A DNA stretch of 42,112 nt from JBIKLM01 sp044375105 (GTDB lineage: Bacteria; Planctomycetota; UBA1135; GCA-002686595), in assembly GCA_044375105.1 (NCBI GenBank), contig JBILNK010000011.1, positions 1 through 42,112 of the forward strand, given 5' to 3'. The notes under the pieces were generated by a model. It was given only the letters and a program-made list of their open reading frames with translations. It did no database searches and was not told the DNA's origin. Below, piece after piece: positions 8,492 through 17,551 of the stretch. Position 1 is the stretch's first letter; the number at the start of each line of letters is the position of its first letter. Made by a program: the position numbers and the translations under genes.

Positions 8492-10003
8492 TCACCCGCC
8501 CGCCAATCCCATCAGGGGCACGATCCACAGCTCGGTGACCAGGGCGATCACGATCAGCATCGCCCCGTTCATCCAGATTCCGACGCGCGCCATGGTGACC
8601 ACCTGCAGGCGCCCGGTGGTGATCACGATCGCGTTGGGCGGCGTGCCCACCGGCAGCATGAAGGCGCAGGAGGCCGCCAGGGTCGCGGGCAGCATCCACA
8701 GGACCGGATCGTCGCCGGCGGCGGCCGCGGCCCCCGCCAACACGGGCAGCAGCACCTGGGTCGTGGCCACGTTGGAGGTCACCTCGGTCAGGGCGCTGAC
8801 CATCAGCACCAAGAGAGCCAGGGCCAGCCAGCGCGGCAGGTCCTCGAGCAGCGGTGCGAGCCCCTGGGCGAGCAGGCTGTCGAGACCGGCCACCTGGATG
8901 CCCTGCGCCAGGGCGAAGCCCCCGCCGAGCAACAGCAAGACGTCCAGCGGCACCTTGCGCGCCGTCTCCCAATCGAGCAGCGTGCCGCCGCCCGCCTCCC
9001 CGCTCGGCAGCAGAAAGCACAGCAGCGCCAGCGCCAGCGCCACCGTCGAGTTGCTGAGTTCGAGGCCCGGCAGCAGCCGCTCCCAGCCGGGGATCGTGAC
9101 GCCGCCCAGCTCGAGGTCGCTGCGGAACACCCAGCCGAAGATGGCCGCGCCGAAGATCCAGGCCGCGCGGCGCTCCGCCGTGCGGAGGCGCCCCAGGCTC
9201 CTGCGCTGGGCCTCGAGCACCGCCGCCCCGGCCTGGCTATCGCCGTCGACGCGCAAGGCCGCGCGCGTCAACACCCACCAGCACAGCGGCACGAACAACA
9301 GGCCGATCGGGAGGGTGGCCAGCATCCACTGGCCGAATCCGATCGGGTCGCGCTCGGGGAATCTCATGGCCAGCTGGCCCAGCAGCACCTGGTTGGGCGC
9401 CGTGCCCACGGGCGTCAGCATGCCGCCGACGTTGCAGGCGTAGGCCATTCCGAGCAGCAGAGCCGCGGCGAAGGGCGTGTGCCGGCGGCCCGATTCGGGC
9501 GGATCGACGGCGGCGACCACCGCGTCGGCGATCGGCATCAGCATCAGCGCGCAGGCGGTGTTGTTGAGCCACATCGACAGCAGCGTCGCGGCCAGGATGA
9601 AGCCCAGCACCAGGCGCCGCGGCCGCGCGCCGACGCGCCCGGCCACCTCCAGGGCCAGGCGGCGATGCAGACCCCAGCGCTCCAGCAGGAAGGCCAGGAA
9701 GAAGGCCCCCAGGAACAGCAGGATCAGATCGTTCATGTAGGCGGCCGCGACCTCCCGCGCGCCCAGCACGCCCGTGGCCGGCAGCAGCACCGCCGGCAGC
9801 AGCGAAGCGGCCCCGATCGGCACCGCTTCGGTCAGCCACCACAGGGCCGTCCAGGCCACCGCCGCGGCGGTCAGGCGCTGGTCCTCGGCGAGCCCCATGT
9901 CGAGGCCCACAGCGGGCGCCGCGAGCAGGGCCAGGAACGCCATGGGTCCGGCCCAGCGGCCGAAGCGGGCGAGCCGCGCCTGGGCCTGGCGGGGATCGCT
10001 CAC
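8492..10003 (-). CDS. DASS/SLC13-family anion transporter (copy 2)
   Basis: A 503-residue protein starting with GTG at 10003; the start is set by a 4-bp overlap (GTGA) with the stop of cutA upstream, so translation is probably coupled. It has the family helices, the first SNT-like region MWLNNTACALMLMP near residue 143, the second TEVTSNVATTQVLLP near residue 404, and LPVGTPPNAIV after it. It lacks most of the soluble N-terminal extension of copy 1. The second SNT region has Val in place of the Thr found in copy 1 (SNVA versus SNTA), so the two copies may differ in substrate or ion coupling. Known relatives move dicarboxylates or sulfate with Na+. Confidence 0.93.
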   Translation of the reverse strand: MSDPRQAQARLARFGRWAGPMAFLALLAAPAVGLDMGLAEDQRLTAAAVAWTALWWLTEAVPIGAASLLPAVLLPATGVLGAREVAAAYMNDLILLFLGAFFLAFLLERWGLHRRLALEVAGRVGARPRRLVLGFILAATLLSMWLNNTACALMLMPIADAVVAAVDPPESGRRHTPFAAALLLGMAYACNVGGMLTPVGTAPNQVLLGQLAMRFPERDPIGFGQWMLATLPIGLLFVPLCWWVLTRAALRVDGDSQAGAAVLEAQRRSLGRLRTAERRAAWIFGAAIFGWVFRSDLELGGVTIPGWERLLPGLELSNSTVALALALLCFLLPSGEAGGGTLLDWETARKVPLDVLLLLGGGFALAQGIQVAGLDSLLAQGLAPLLEDLPRWLALALLVLMVSALTEVTSNVATTQVLLPVLAGAAAAAGDDPVLWMLPATLAASCAFMLPVGTPPNAIVITTGRLQVVTMARVGIWMNGAMLIVIALVTELWIVPLMGLAGG

Positions 10004-10344
10004 GCCGGGGGCTCCACCGCCACCGCCTGGCGCAGCCAGGCCAGGTACTTGGCCTCGACGAAGCTCGGGGCCAGCGCGACCAGCTCCGGGACGCTGTAGG
10101 GATGGCGCTCGGCGAACAGGGCTTCCACGTCCCGCCGCCGCTGCTCCGAGGTCTTGATCGTGACCAAGACCTCGCTGCTCTGCTCGCGCTGGCCCTGCCA
10201 GACGTAATGGCTTTCAAGGCCCGGCAGGAGCTGCACGCAGGCCGCCAGGCGCGCGTCGAGCAACGCCGCCGCCAGCTCGCGCGCCTGTTCGAGCGTCGGA
10301 ACGGTGGACAGCAGCACCAAGGCGGCTTCGGGGCGGGGTTCCAT
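10000..10344 (-). CDS. cutA: CutA1 divalent-ion tolerance protein
   Basis: A 114-residue protein from ATG 10344, the normal length for CutA1. Recognisable family segments, in order, are VPTLEQARELAAALLDARLAAC, YVWQG, VLVTIKTSE, ERHPYSVPELVAL and KYLAWL. CutA1 is a trimeric cytosolic protein linked to copper and other divalent-metal tolerance; its biochemical role is still debated. Its stop codon overlaps the GTG start of the second anion transporter, so the two are very likely one transcript. The opposite side faces the proline dehydrogenase gene across a 243-bp divergent region. Confidence 0.95.
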   Translation of the reverse strand: MEPRPEAALVLLSTVPTLEQARELAAALLDARLAACVQLLPGLESHYVWQGQREQSSEVLVTIKTSEQRRRDVEALFAERHPYSVPELVALAPSFVEAKYLAWLRQAVAVEPPA

Positions 10345-10497
10345 GGCAGCGAGTGTAGGTCGAGCGGGCGCCGGCCGCGCTTGGGGCGGAGCCCCTGCCA
10401 GCCGTCGGCCCCAGCCCCGGTCCATGGACCGCCGGCGGATCCGGCGCGGCCGTCCAAGGCCCGGCGGCGGACAGCCGCAGGGCCCTGCGCCGCGGCC

Positions 10498-10526
10498 CTG
10501 GAAGCCCGCCCCTTGCGGCGTAAGAT
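10498..10526 (+). promoter_or_regulatory. Possible sigma70-type promoter of proline dehydrogenase
   Basis: CTGGAA, 17 bp, then TAAGAT, placed about 60 nt before the ATG at 10588. The -10 match is fair, the -35 match weak. It lies in the divergent region between cutA and the proline dehydrogenase gene. Confidence 0.3.
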
Positions 10527-10587
10527 CCTGCCCCGCCCGTCCCCGCCGATCGCTTCCCCGGGCCTCCTCTTCCCCGGGCGCCCCCCC

Positions 10588-11496
10588 ATGCCGTCGCTCT
10601 TCGACCGTCTGGCGCTCTCCACGCTGCCCTACATCCCCACCGCGCTGATGCGGCGCCTGGCCAGCCGCTACATCGCGGGCGAGCGCCTGGAGGACGCCCT
10701 CGCCAAGCTGGGCGAGCTACGCGGACGCGGCTTCCCCAGCATCATCGACCTGCTGGGCGAGGACGTGGCCGACGAGCCCCAGGCGCGGGCCGTGGTCAAG
10801 ACCTACCAGCACATCGCCGACGCGGTGCACGGGGCCGGCCTGGACGCCTACATCTCGGTCAAGCCCACCCACGTGGGGCTCAAGCTCTCCGAGGACCTGT
10901 GCTTCGAGCTCTATGCGGCTGTGGCGGCGCACTGCCGCGAGCGCGGACAATTCCTGCGGGTCGAAATGGAGGACCATCCGACCACCGACGGCACCCTGCG
11001 GGTCTTCGAGCGCCTGCGCCAGCGCTTCGACAACGTGGGCATCGTGCTGCAATCGCGCCTGTTCCGCACCCTGGACGACATCCAGAAGCTGGCCCCCGGC
11101 CCGCTCAACGTGCGCCTGGTCAAGGGCATCTACCTCGAGCCCGCGGCGATCGCCCACACCGAGCCGGGGCCGATCCGCGAGAACTACGTCGAAATGGCCC
11201 GCCGGCTGCTCGATCGCGGGGCCTTCTGCTCCTTCGCTACCCACGACGACCTGATGGCCAAGCAGCTGCTGGCCGAGGTCGAGCTCCGGCGCATCCCCAA
11301 GTCGGGCTACGAATTCCAGGTGCTGCTGGGCGTGCGCGAGCCGATCTGGGCAGCCTGGGCCCGCGCCGGGCACAGCGTGCGCGTCTACGTGCCCTATGGC
11401 CCCGAGTGGCGGCCCTATTCGACCCGGCGGCTGCGCAAGAATCCGCAGCTCTTCCGGCACATCATGAAGGACACGGCGCTGTTTTGGCGGCGCTAG
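10588..11496 (+). CDS. Proline dehydrogenase (FAD-dependent, monofunctional)
   Basis: A 302-residue protein from ATG 10588; the frame upstream of this ATG is not protein-like, and the size fits stand-alone bacterial proline dehydrogenases of about 300 residues. It oxidises L-proline to delta1-pyrroline-5-carboxylate with FAD, passing electrons to quinone at the membrane. Visible family landmarks of the beta8alpha8 barrel are LGEDV, VKPTHVGL, LRVEMED, VLQSRLFRT, RLVKGIYLE, FATHDD, YEFQVLLGV and, near the C-terminus, VYVPYGPEWRPYSTRRL, whose tyrosine and arginines bind substrate in known structures. No Shine-Dalgarno sequence is visible; the leader just before ATG is a run of C. No P5C dehydrogenase is nearby, so the second step must be encoded elsewhere. 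Confidence 0.95.
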   Translation: MPSLFDRLALSTLPYIPTALMRRLASRYIAGERLEDALAKLGELRGRGFPSIIDLLGEDVADEPQARAVVKTYQHIADAVHGAGLDAYISVKPTHVGLKLSEDLCFELYAAVAAHCRERGQFLRVEMEDHPTTDGTLRVFERLRQRFDNVGIVLQSRLFRTLDDIQKLAPGPLNVRLVKGIYLEPAAIAHTEPGPIRENYVEMARRLLDRGAFCSFATHDDLMAKQLLAEVELRRIPKSGYEFQVLLGVREPIWAAWARAGHSVRVYVPYGPEWRPYSTRRLRKNPQLFRHIMKDTALFWRR

Positions 11497-11832
11497 TCCC
11501 CGGGGCTGCGGTCGAGCGGCCAAAGAGGAGCAGCAGCAGGGGCTCCGCGCCTTCGGCGGAGTCCGGAGCGAGGAATCCGCGTGCAGTGAGGCCCTGCGAG
11601 CAAGTGGGAGCCGGATCATGACCGCATCCGTCGCGCGGCGGCTCGACCCCTGGGCCTGACCGAACGGGCCTCGGCGCCCCTGTGGACCTGCGCCTCCCTC
11701 GCTTTCCGGTTTCGCGCGGAGCGGTCTCTGCCCTCGCGGCTGACCTCAGCCGGTGGGGCTCGAACCGGCCGGCACGGAAAACCCGCAGGCCAATCGGCGC
11801 GGCGCTCCCGACCCGCGCGGCGCCCGCGCTGC
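11497..11832. other. Convergent intergenic region
   Basis: The stretch lies between the 3' ends of proline dehydrogenase and the phosphoesterase gene. A 6-bp hairpin CTCCGC/GCGGAG at 11543-11561 with a TTC-containing loop lies 47 nt after the dehydrogenase stop and could help end transcription, though no T-tract follows. Nothing else is recognisable. Confidence 0.4.
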
Positions 11833-12603
11833 TCAACGGCCCACGGCCAGACGGCGCGCCAGGACCTCGGGCAGGGCGCCGCTCTGCAGGATCTTGTCCT
11901 GGGTGCGCCGGTAGTCGTACTCGACGCGGTGCCAGGTCAGGGCCTCCTCCTCGAGCACCGCGTAGCAGGCGCGGTGGTCGCCATCGCGGGGCTGGCCCAC
12001 CGAACCGACGTTGACGAAGGCCTTGCGCCCGGGGGGCAGGTCGATGCGCACGGTCTGCTGCCCCGACAGGCCATGCCAGCGCAGGTCCTCGTCGTGGTAA
12101 CCCGGCTGATGGGTGTGGCCGGCGAAGGCGACGCCCTCGAAGGCCGCGAAGATGCCGCGCAGCTTCTCGGGGTTGAGCAGGCCGTCGGTCGAGAGCACGT
12201 ATTCGCGCACCGGATCCCGCGGCGAGCCGTGGAAGAAGTGGAAACGTCCGATCTGGCGCGAGAGCGGCAGATTTTCGAGGTAGCGCCAGCGCGCCTTGGT
12301 CTCGGCCGAGCTCCACCAGCGCGGCCGCATGCGTCGGCGGGTGTATTCGATCGCCTGCCGAGCGTAGGAGTTGAAATCGGCGGCGTCCCGGTGCAGGGCC
12401 TCATCGTGGTTGCCCATCAAGCACCAGCTGGCATGGCCGCGCACCAAGTCCACGCAGAACTCGGGGTCCGGGCCGTAACCCACCACGTCTCCGAGGCACA
12501 CCAGCTCGTCGACCGACTGGCCCTCGAGGTGCTGCCAAACCGCCTCCAAGGCCTCGCGGTTGGCATGCAGATCCGAGACGATCCCGAGCCTCAACGCACG
12601 CAC
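11833..12603 (-). CDS. Calcineurin-like metallophosphoesterase
   Basis: A 256-residue cytosolic protein starting with GTG at 12603; the first metal motif begins within ten residues, so a later start is unlikely. The complete set of metal-binding motifs is present in order: GIVSDLHAN, LGDVVGYGP, MGNHDEAL, FFHGSP and AGHTHQPG. The segment NVGSVGQPRDGD after the last motif is typical of the small YfcE/diadenosine-tetraphosphatase-like phosphoesterases. These are two-metal phosphodiesterases or phosphatases; the substrate cannot be read from sequence. It is transcribed toward the proline dehydrogenase gene and is preceded by 270 bp without coding signal. Confidence 0.93.
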   Translation of the reverse strand: MRALRLGIVSDLHANREALEAVWQHLEGQSVDELVCLGDVVGYGPDPEFCVDLVRGHASWCLMGNHDEALHRDAADFNSYARQAIEYTRRRMRPRWWSSAETKARWRYLENLPLSRQIGRFHFFHGSPRDPVREYVLSTDGLLNPEKLRGIFAAFEGVAFAGHTHQPGYHDEDLRWHGLSGQQTVRIDLPPGRKAFVNVGSVGQPRDGDHRACYAVLEEEALTWHRVEYDYRRTQDKILQSGALPEVLARRLAVGR

Positions 12604-12873
12604 CTCGCGGGCGAGGCAGCGCTCGGCGGAGACAGAACCCCAGGGGTGGGGAGCGTCCGTGGCTCGGTCGCGGAACGAATCTTCATGGGGCCTCGGTGTG
12701 GAGGCAGAGCAGAGTGTAGGGTCGAGGGTAGCGCCTTGGGCGCGCGCCTGCCTGGCGAGCCCCGAGCAACACGGCGATCCCTGGCCGGGAGGGCCCCGGA
12801 GGGCATGGCCAGGGACGCCTGGGCGCCGGGCGCACGCCGCGGGCTCGGCATGGCTCGCAGCGTGGTGGCAAGC

Positions 12874-14133
12874 TCAGCTTTCCTTCGGCCATTCGAGGCC
12901 CCCGATCCACAGGCGTCGCCGGCCCCGCGGGCCCAGGATCAGCCGCTCGAGGGCCTGCCGCGGGTCGCGGGTGTCCACTTCGACCGCCAGCACATGGGCC
13001 GGCGCACCGGATTCGAGCACCCCCGCAGCGAGCCCGGACCCCAGGACCCCCGCTCCGCCCCGGGTGGCCAGGGACCATAGCAGAGCCGGATCGAGGGCCG
13101 GGTTGGCCCGGGCGAGCAGCTCGAGCTCGCGCAACAGATCCAGGGAGGCGTTGCTGGCCAAGCTGTCGGTGCCGATGGCCAGCTGGACCCCAGCGGACAG
13201 ATAGCGCTCGAGGTCGAAGGGCGGGCGGCCGAAAAAAGCGTGGGACCCCGGGCAGTGCACCAAGCGCACCCCGGCCCGCGCCAGCCGCTCGGGCTCGCCA
13301 GGCCGCGGCAGGTTGCCGTGCACCAAAGTGGTCTGTGGACCGAGCAGACCAGCCCGCTCCAGAAAGTCGAGGTAGGAAGCGGGCTCCCGGTCGGGCCGCA
13401 GGGCCGGGGTCTCCCCGAGCCAGTCCCGCAGGGGGCCACCGCGCCCCTGCCACCAATCGAGTTCCTCCTTTGTCTCGGCCCAGTGGATCTGCAGGCGCCG
13501 AGGCGCCCGCAACTGGGCGGCGCCGACGGCGACCAGCAGCGTCTCGGATACGGTCTGCGGGGCGTGGGGCGAAAGACCAGCGAAGCGGCCTGGGGCGCTG
13601 GGAGACGGCTCGAGCCGGGCGAGTTCGGGTGCAAGTCGAGCGGGGTCCCGGGCGTCGAGCAGCTCCCGATGGACGAGCACCGCGGGCCAGGGGCCCGGCG
13701 GCAGCTGGGCGCGCCAGGCGGCGCCGGTGGCATCGATGTCCCCCACGGCGCAGGCGCCGCCCGCCGCGGCCAGAGACAGCCCGAGCAACCAATCTTGCGT
13801 CAGGCCCTCGGCGCCGCGTTCCGCTCGCCAGGCGAGCACCCCGCGCACCCAGGCGCCGAAGGGGCTGCCCGGGGCCAGGCGGCCCGCCAGGCCCGAGAGC
13901 TCCAGATGCGCGTGGGCGTTGATCGGCGCATGGACCAGCAGGGCGGCGCCCAGGTCCACGACCCGCGCAGCCCGCCGGCAGGCCCGTTCGAGCTCCTGGC
14001 CCGCCGGCCAGACCCCCAGCACCCGGCCGGAGCCGAGCTCGAGCCCTCCGGGTCCGAAAACCCGCTCCGGGCTCGGGCAGAGCCAGGCGGCCCTCAGCAC
14101 CAGATCGGTCCCCGGGCATCCCTGGGCTTGCAT
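12874..14133 (-). CDS. Amidohydrolase, aminofutalosine deaminase/MtaD-like
   Basis: A 419-residue enzyme. I prefer ATG 14133, which has a GAGGCGAGG Shine-Dalgarno-like sequence just upstream, over a GTG at 14160. Metal and active-site motifs of the deaminase-type amidohydrolases appear in order: NAHAHLELSGL after an N-terminal beta domain, LSPHAPQTVS, IHWAETKEE, TTLVHGN, and GTDSLASNASLDLL toward the C-terminus. The HxHLELS form and the SPHAP and HWAE forms are closest to aminodeoxyfutalosine deaminase (MqnX) and methylthioadenosine/S-adenosylhomocysteine deaminase (MtaD). If MqnX, it would act in the futalosine route to menaquinone; no other menaquinone gene is in the window, so this stays open. 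It sits alone between the phosphoesterase and a large lipoprotein gene. Confidence 0.88.
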   Translation of the reverse strand: MQAQGCPGTDLVLRAAWLCPSPERVFGPGGLELGSGRVLGVWPAGQELERACRRAARVVDLGAALLVHAPINAHAHLELSGLAGRLAPGSPFGAWVRGVLAWRAERGAEGLTQDWLLGLSLAAAGGACAVGDIDATGAAWRAQLPPGPWPAVLVHRELLDARDPARLAPELARLEPSPSAPGRFAGLSPHAPQTVSETLLVAVGAAQLRAPRRLQIHWAETKEELDWWQGRGGPLRDWLGETPALRPDREPASYLDFLERAGLLGPQTTLVHGNLPRPGEPERLARAGVRLVHCPGSHAFFGRPPFDLERYLSAGVQLAIGTDSLASNASLDLLRELELLARANPALDPALLWSLATRGGAGVLGSGLAAGVLESGAPAHVLAVEVDTRDPRQALERLILGPRGRRRLWIGGLEWPKES

Positions 14134-14299
14134 GCCTCGCCTCAGCGCTTGGAAGCGCACGACGCCCGGGGTTGGTGCGATGCGCAGTTCGCCGAACCTC
14201 GCTGCGACCGGCGCTGCCGAGGAGATCCCGGACGAAATCGGCGGGCCCTTCCAGGGGCCGGGCCTTTGAGCGCCCGGCCCGAGCGAACCGCGCCGGAGA

Positions 14300-17200
14300 T
14301 CAATCGGGGATGCAGCGGATGGTCAGCTGAACCACCCCTTGCACGACATTCGCGTCGGGGGCGCTGCGATCGAAGAGGATCAGGGCCCGGATCAGGTTGG
14401 CCTTGCGCTTGGCCGCCAGGCCCGGGTTGCCGGGCAGCTGCTGGGACCAGTAGTCGGCGACCTCTTGGGGCGAGTTCAGCCAGGGCGTCTCGGATCCGAT
14501 CAGCAAATTGGGCTCGACCCCGGCCTCTGCGTCGCACAGGTTCGCAATCGGTCCGACCGCGCGCACGCCCTGGAAGCGCACCACCAAAGCCGAGGAGCCG
14601 AGGTCGTTACCCAGGAAGGTGGCCAGGTCCTGACCCAGCAATCGGTAGGTCAGTCCATTGGTGCCGCGGTAGTCGTCGACACTGATGATCGAATCGGGAG
14701 CGTCGCCGATCAACACCTTGAGGTTCCAGCCGAAGGTCCAATCCTCGGGATCCGGAGCGCTGAGGTCGTCCTCGGCATAGTCGACTTCGAAGAATGCACC
14801 CTGCGGTGCCAGCCAGCAGGACTGGTAACCCGACCTCGCTCCAGGGCCGATGGGAACCGGAGTCCAGTTGGCGATGCTGAGGAAATCGTTGGTGGAGAAG
14901 TCTGCGGGCGGAGTCGACAGGTAGGTCAGGATCTTGCCCCCTTCCGTGGACGGCTGCAGGTTCGAGAGCGGCGACTTTTCCAGGCGCACCACGCCCGGGC
15001 CGCCGACCCCGCCGCGGTACTCGCCGACATTGGGATTGAAGCCCCCGTCCCCGCCGGTGACGTCGATCACGCCGACGATGTTGGCCAGAGCGATATCCAG
15101 GGACTGAAGCAGCACCGCGCCTCCGGAACCGCCGCCGCCCGGAGCTGCGTAACGGGCCGAAATGGCCACCGAAGTGATGTCCGCGCTGCCGCCTTCACCG
15201 CCTGAAACGTCCAGGCGACCTTCGATCGTCGCACGCCGACCGGCCTGCAGTTGGATCGCCCCGCCGCCGCCGCCGCCGCCGGCACCGGAGTGGTCGTAGT
15301 ACTCCTGCAGCTGCAGCGGGAAGGGCGGGATCGGCGTGTTGCAGTTGAAGGCAAAGCCGTTGGACTTGGCCCCGATGATGCCCACGCCACCTCCGCCGCC
15401 CCCGGAGCCCCCGAGCAGGCGGCCCCCGAGATCCGGATTCAAGTTCGCGAGCCCCGCCGGCAACAGGCTGGCCCCCGGAAAGGCCAGCGGCGGAGCAGGC
15501 GGCACTCCGACCTGCGGAGTCAAGGCAGCCCAAGCCCCTGCCGTGCCGAAGAACGAATAGGAACCGCCCGCCCCCGGAGCGCCTCCTTGGGAGCTGGTGC
15601 AGATGCCGTTGGGGACGAAGCCGCCGAAGTTCGACACCTGCGGTCCGGGCAGCACCTCCGGCCAGTGCACCCCGCCGCCCCCGGCGCCGAGGTCGTTGCC
15701 GGGCAGGGGCACATCGCCGCCCCGGCCAAAGCCGGGATAGCCGTCGATCTGGAAGACCGTGCCGGGCGGCTGGTCGAAGCCGAGCAGCAGGATGCCGTTG
15801 ATCAGGCCGGTCCCGCCGTTGTCCGGACGATCCGCGCCGCGGCCGCCGGCGCCGCCCGCCGGCCCCCCCAAGCCACCGGGGCCTCCGAGCCCCACGTTGG
15901 ACGATTGCCGGGGGGCGAGCTTGCCCGTCAGATCCACCAGACCGGAGAGCTGCAGCTCGCCGCGCACAAAGAAGCGCGGGGCATTCTGGCCGACGATGTT
16001 GACGATGCCGCCAGCTTCGACCACCAGGGAGGAGAACTCCCAGACGCCGTCCAAAATCGAGACCTGCGCGCTGCCGGCGGGCTGGCCCGTGGTGGCGTAG
16101 TTGTCCAGCAGATTCGCACGCACATGGTAGGCGGCGATCTGAGCCGGATTGGTCGTCGGCTGGCCCAGGGCGTTCACCGGCCCGTTGGTGAGGGTCGGCC
16201 CGAACACGGTCGGGATCGTGGGCCCGGTCGAGAGCGTCAACACGGTGCCCGCGGGGACCCGCAGGTCCCCCAGCACGCCGGAGCCGCCGCCGAAGCCAGG
16301 CAGGATGCGTCCGGTATAGGTGGTCTGGCCGAGCACCTCGAGGTTCGGACCGAACTCGACCTGAACCGACTGCGCGGTCGGATCAAGCAGGGCTCCCGAA
16401 CGCAGCAGGCTGGTCTTGCTGGCGTCGACGAAACGCTCGGCCAACTCCACCTCGGCCAGGGGCACCGCCGCGGTGACGAAGTCGACCCGCCCAGCGTTGG
16501 CCAAGGGGTTGCTGCCGAGGTCGACGATCGTGGCCGGCAGGTCGAGCACGACCCGGCGCGGATTGAGCGGATCGCCGCCCGCCGAGGGGAATCCGCCGGC
16601 CGGCGTGAAGAAAACCGTGGTCTGCTTGAGGCTCTCGTCGATCGCCAGCTGGTAGGTGCCGCTCAGCTGCAGCAGATCGGTGCCGTCGTCGAGATTGCCA
16701 TCCAGGTCGATGGAGGCTTTGAGGAAGGTCGAGACACCGGTCGCCGGATTGACCAGCGTTGCCGGGTTCATGATGTCGTTGAAGACCACCCGCAAGCGCG
16801 AGTTCAGCGGGGCCGACTGCAGGCCTTGGGCAGGCACCGAATTGACCACCTGGCCGCCGACCAGCTCCTCGAGGAACACGGTCGCCGAGGGCGCCCCGGG
16901 CACCGGGTCGTTGACTCCAGCGGTGGCGGAGATGAAGCAGTCGAGCCGCACCTGGTTGTTCTGTCCCCCGGCGCTGCGGATGTACGGTCCCTGCGGATTG
17001 CTCTGGGTGCCGGGGATGCTCAGTCGATAGCTGTTGCCCGGGCTCAGGCCGAAGATAGGGTTGCCGGAGGAATCGAAGGTCAGCTTGGGCCGGAATATGA
17101 CCCGCCGGTTGTTGTTCGGATCCAGGGCGAAGCTGCCCGCAGGCGTCTGCCCGTTGACGGTGTCAACCACCTGAAAGGTGTTCTTGTTGACCGAAGTCAG

Positions 17201-17551
17201 ATCGACCGGCTGGCTGAATTCGATCCAGAAGTCCTGGTTGACGAACACGGTCGTCACAGCGCAGGTCAGCGGCCCGAGATCGGGCCCGCTGCAGCCGAGC
17301 ACACAAGACGAAACCTGCATGTTGCCCCCGGGGCCACCGGAACCGCCGCCGGAGCAACCGGTGATCAGGCCCGCCACCAGCAGGCCGCCGCCCATCCCGA
17401 GGCGCCGGTCCCCCGGCCCCCGCTGGGCCGTCCCGTTCCAGGGGCCGCCGGCCCGGGAAGACCCGCGGGGCGTTGCGAGGGCCCGCCGGGTCTGAACCGG
17501 GCTCTGAGCCGAGGTGGACGGCGCTTGCAAGAGTTCGGGGTTCCGGGGCAT
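14300..17551 (-). CDS. Giant glycine-rich lipoprotein with Ig-like domains
   Basis: A 1083-residue predicted lipoprotein from ATG 17551. A basic region with RR precedes a hydrophobic stretch ending in LITGC, with Cys66 as the lipid site. A start at the internal Met of the h-region is too short, so the long n-region is kept with doubt. After the cysteine comes a Gly/Ser linker. Residues of about 90-210 look like a bacterial Ig (SbsA/Big_5) domain, with FSQPVDLTSVNKNTF and VIFRPKLTFD. A second Ig-like segment has LRVVFNDIMNPAT. The central part alternates glycine tracts (GGGGGGGA, GGLGGPAGG) with short strands such as RATIEGRLDVSGG and FFVRGELQLSGL, as in beta-helical surface proteins. The C-terminal 100 residues contain VVRFQG and LIRALILFD, resembling the ends of the four other giant lipoproteins here. 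Likely cell-surface or adhesive; function inferred. Confidence 0.85.
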   Translation of the reverse strand: MPRNPELLQAPSTSAQSPVQTRRALATPRGSSRAGGPWNGTAQRGPGDRRLGMGGGLLVAGLITGCSGGGSGGPGGNMQVSSCVLGCSGPDLGPLTCAVTTVFVNQDFWIEFSQPVDLTSVNKNTFQVVDTVNGQTPAGSFALDPNNNRRVIFRPKLTFDSSGNPIFGLSPGNSYRLSIPGTQSNPQGPYIRSAGGQNNQVRLDCFISATAGVNDPVPGAPSATVFLEELVGGQVVNSVPAQGLQSAPLNSRLRVVFNDIMNPATLVNPATGVSTFLKASIDLDGNLDDGTDLLQLSGTYQLAIDESLKQTTVFFTPAGGFPSAGGDPLNPRRVVLDLPATIVDLGSNPLANAGRVDFVTAAVPLAEVELAERFVDASKTSLLRSGALLDPTAQSVQVEFGPNLEVLGQTTYTGRILPGFGGGSGVLGDLRVPAGTVLTLSTGPTIPTVFGPTLTNGPVNALGQPTTNPAQIAAYHVRANLLDNYATTGQPAGSAQVSILDGVWEFSSLVVEAGGIVNIVGQNAPRFFVRGELQLSGLVDLTGKLAPRQSSNVGLGGPGGLGGPAGGAGGRGADRPDNGGTGLINGILLLGFDQPPGTVFQIDGYPGFGRGGDVPLPGNDLGAGGGGVHWPEVLPGPQVSNFGGFVPNGICTSSQGGAPGAGGSYSFFGTAGAWAALTPQVGVPPAPPLAFPGASLLPAGLANLNPDLGGRLLGGSGGGGGGVGIIGAKSNGFAFNCNTPIPPFPLQLQEYYDHSGAGGGGGGGAIQLQAGRRATIEGRLDVSGGEGGSADITSVAISARYAAPGGGGSGGAVLLQSLDIALANIVGVIDVTGGDGGFNPNVGEYRGGVGGPGVVRLEKSPLSNLQPSTEGGKILTYLSTPPADFSTNDFLSIANWTPVPIGPGARSGYQSCWLAPQGAFFEVDYAEDDLSAPDPEDWTFGWNLKVLIGDAPDSIISVDDYRGTNGLTYRLLGQDLATFLGNDLGSSALVVRFQGVRAVGPIANLCDAEAGVEPNLLIGSETPWLNSPQEVADYWSQQLPGNPGLAAKRKANLIRALILFDRSAPDANVVQGVVQLTIRCIPD

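Noticed and set aside
11752..11776. A minus-strand GGTTCGAGCCCC segment looks like a tRNA T-arm
   Set aside because: The five bases on either side of the loop do not pair as a T-stem, and no acceptor, D- or anticodon arm can be built around it.
14300..17551. Glycine tracts as a sign of a mycobacterial PE_PGRS protein
   Set aside because: There is no PE domain, the protein has a lipobox and SbsA-type Ig domains, and the surrounding genes are those of a diderm.
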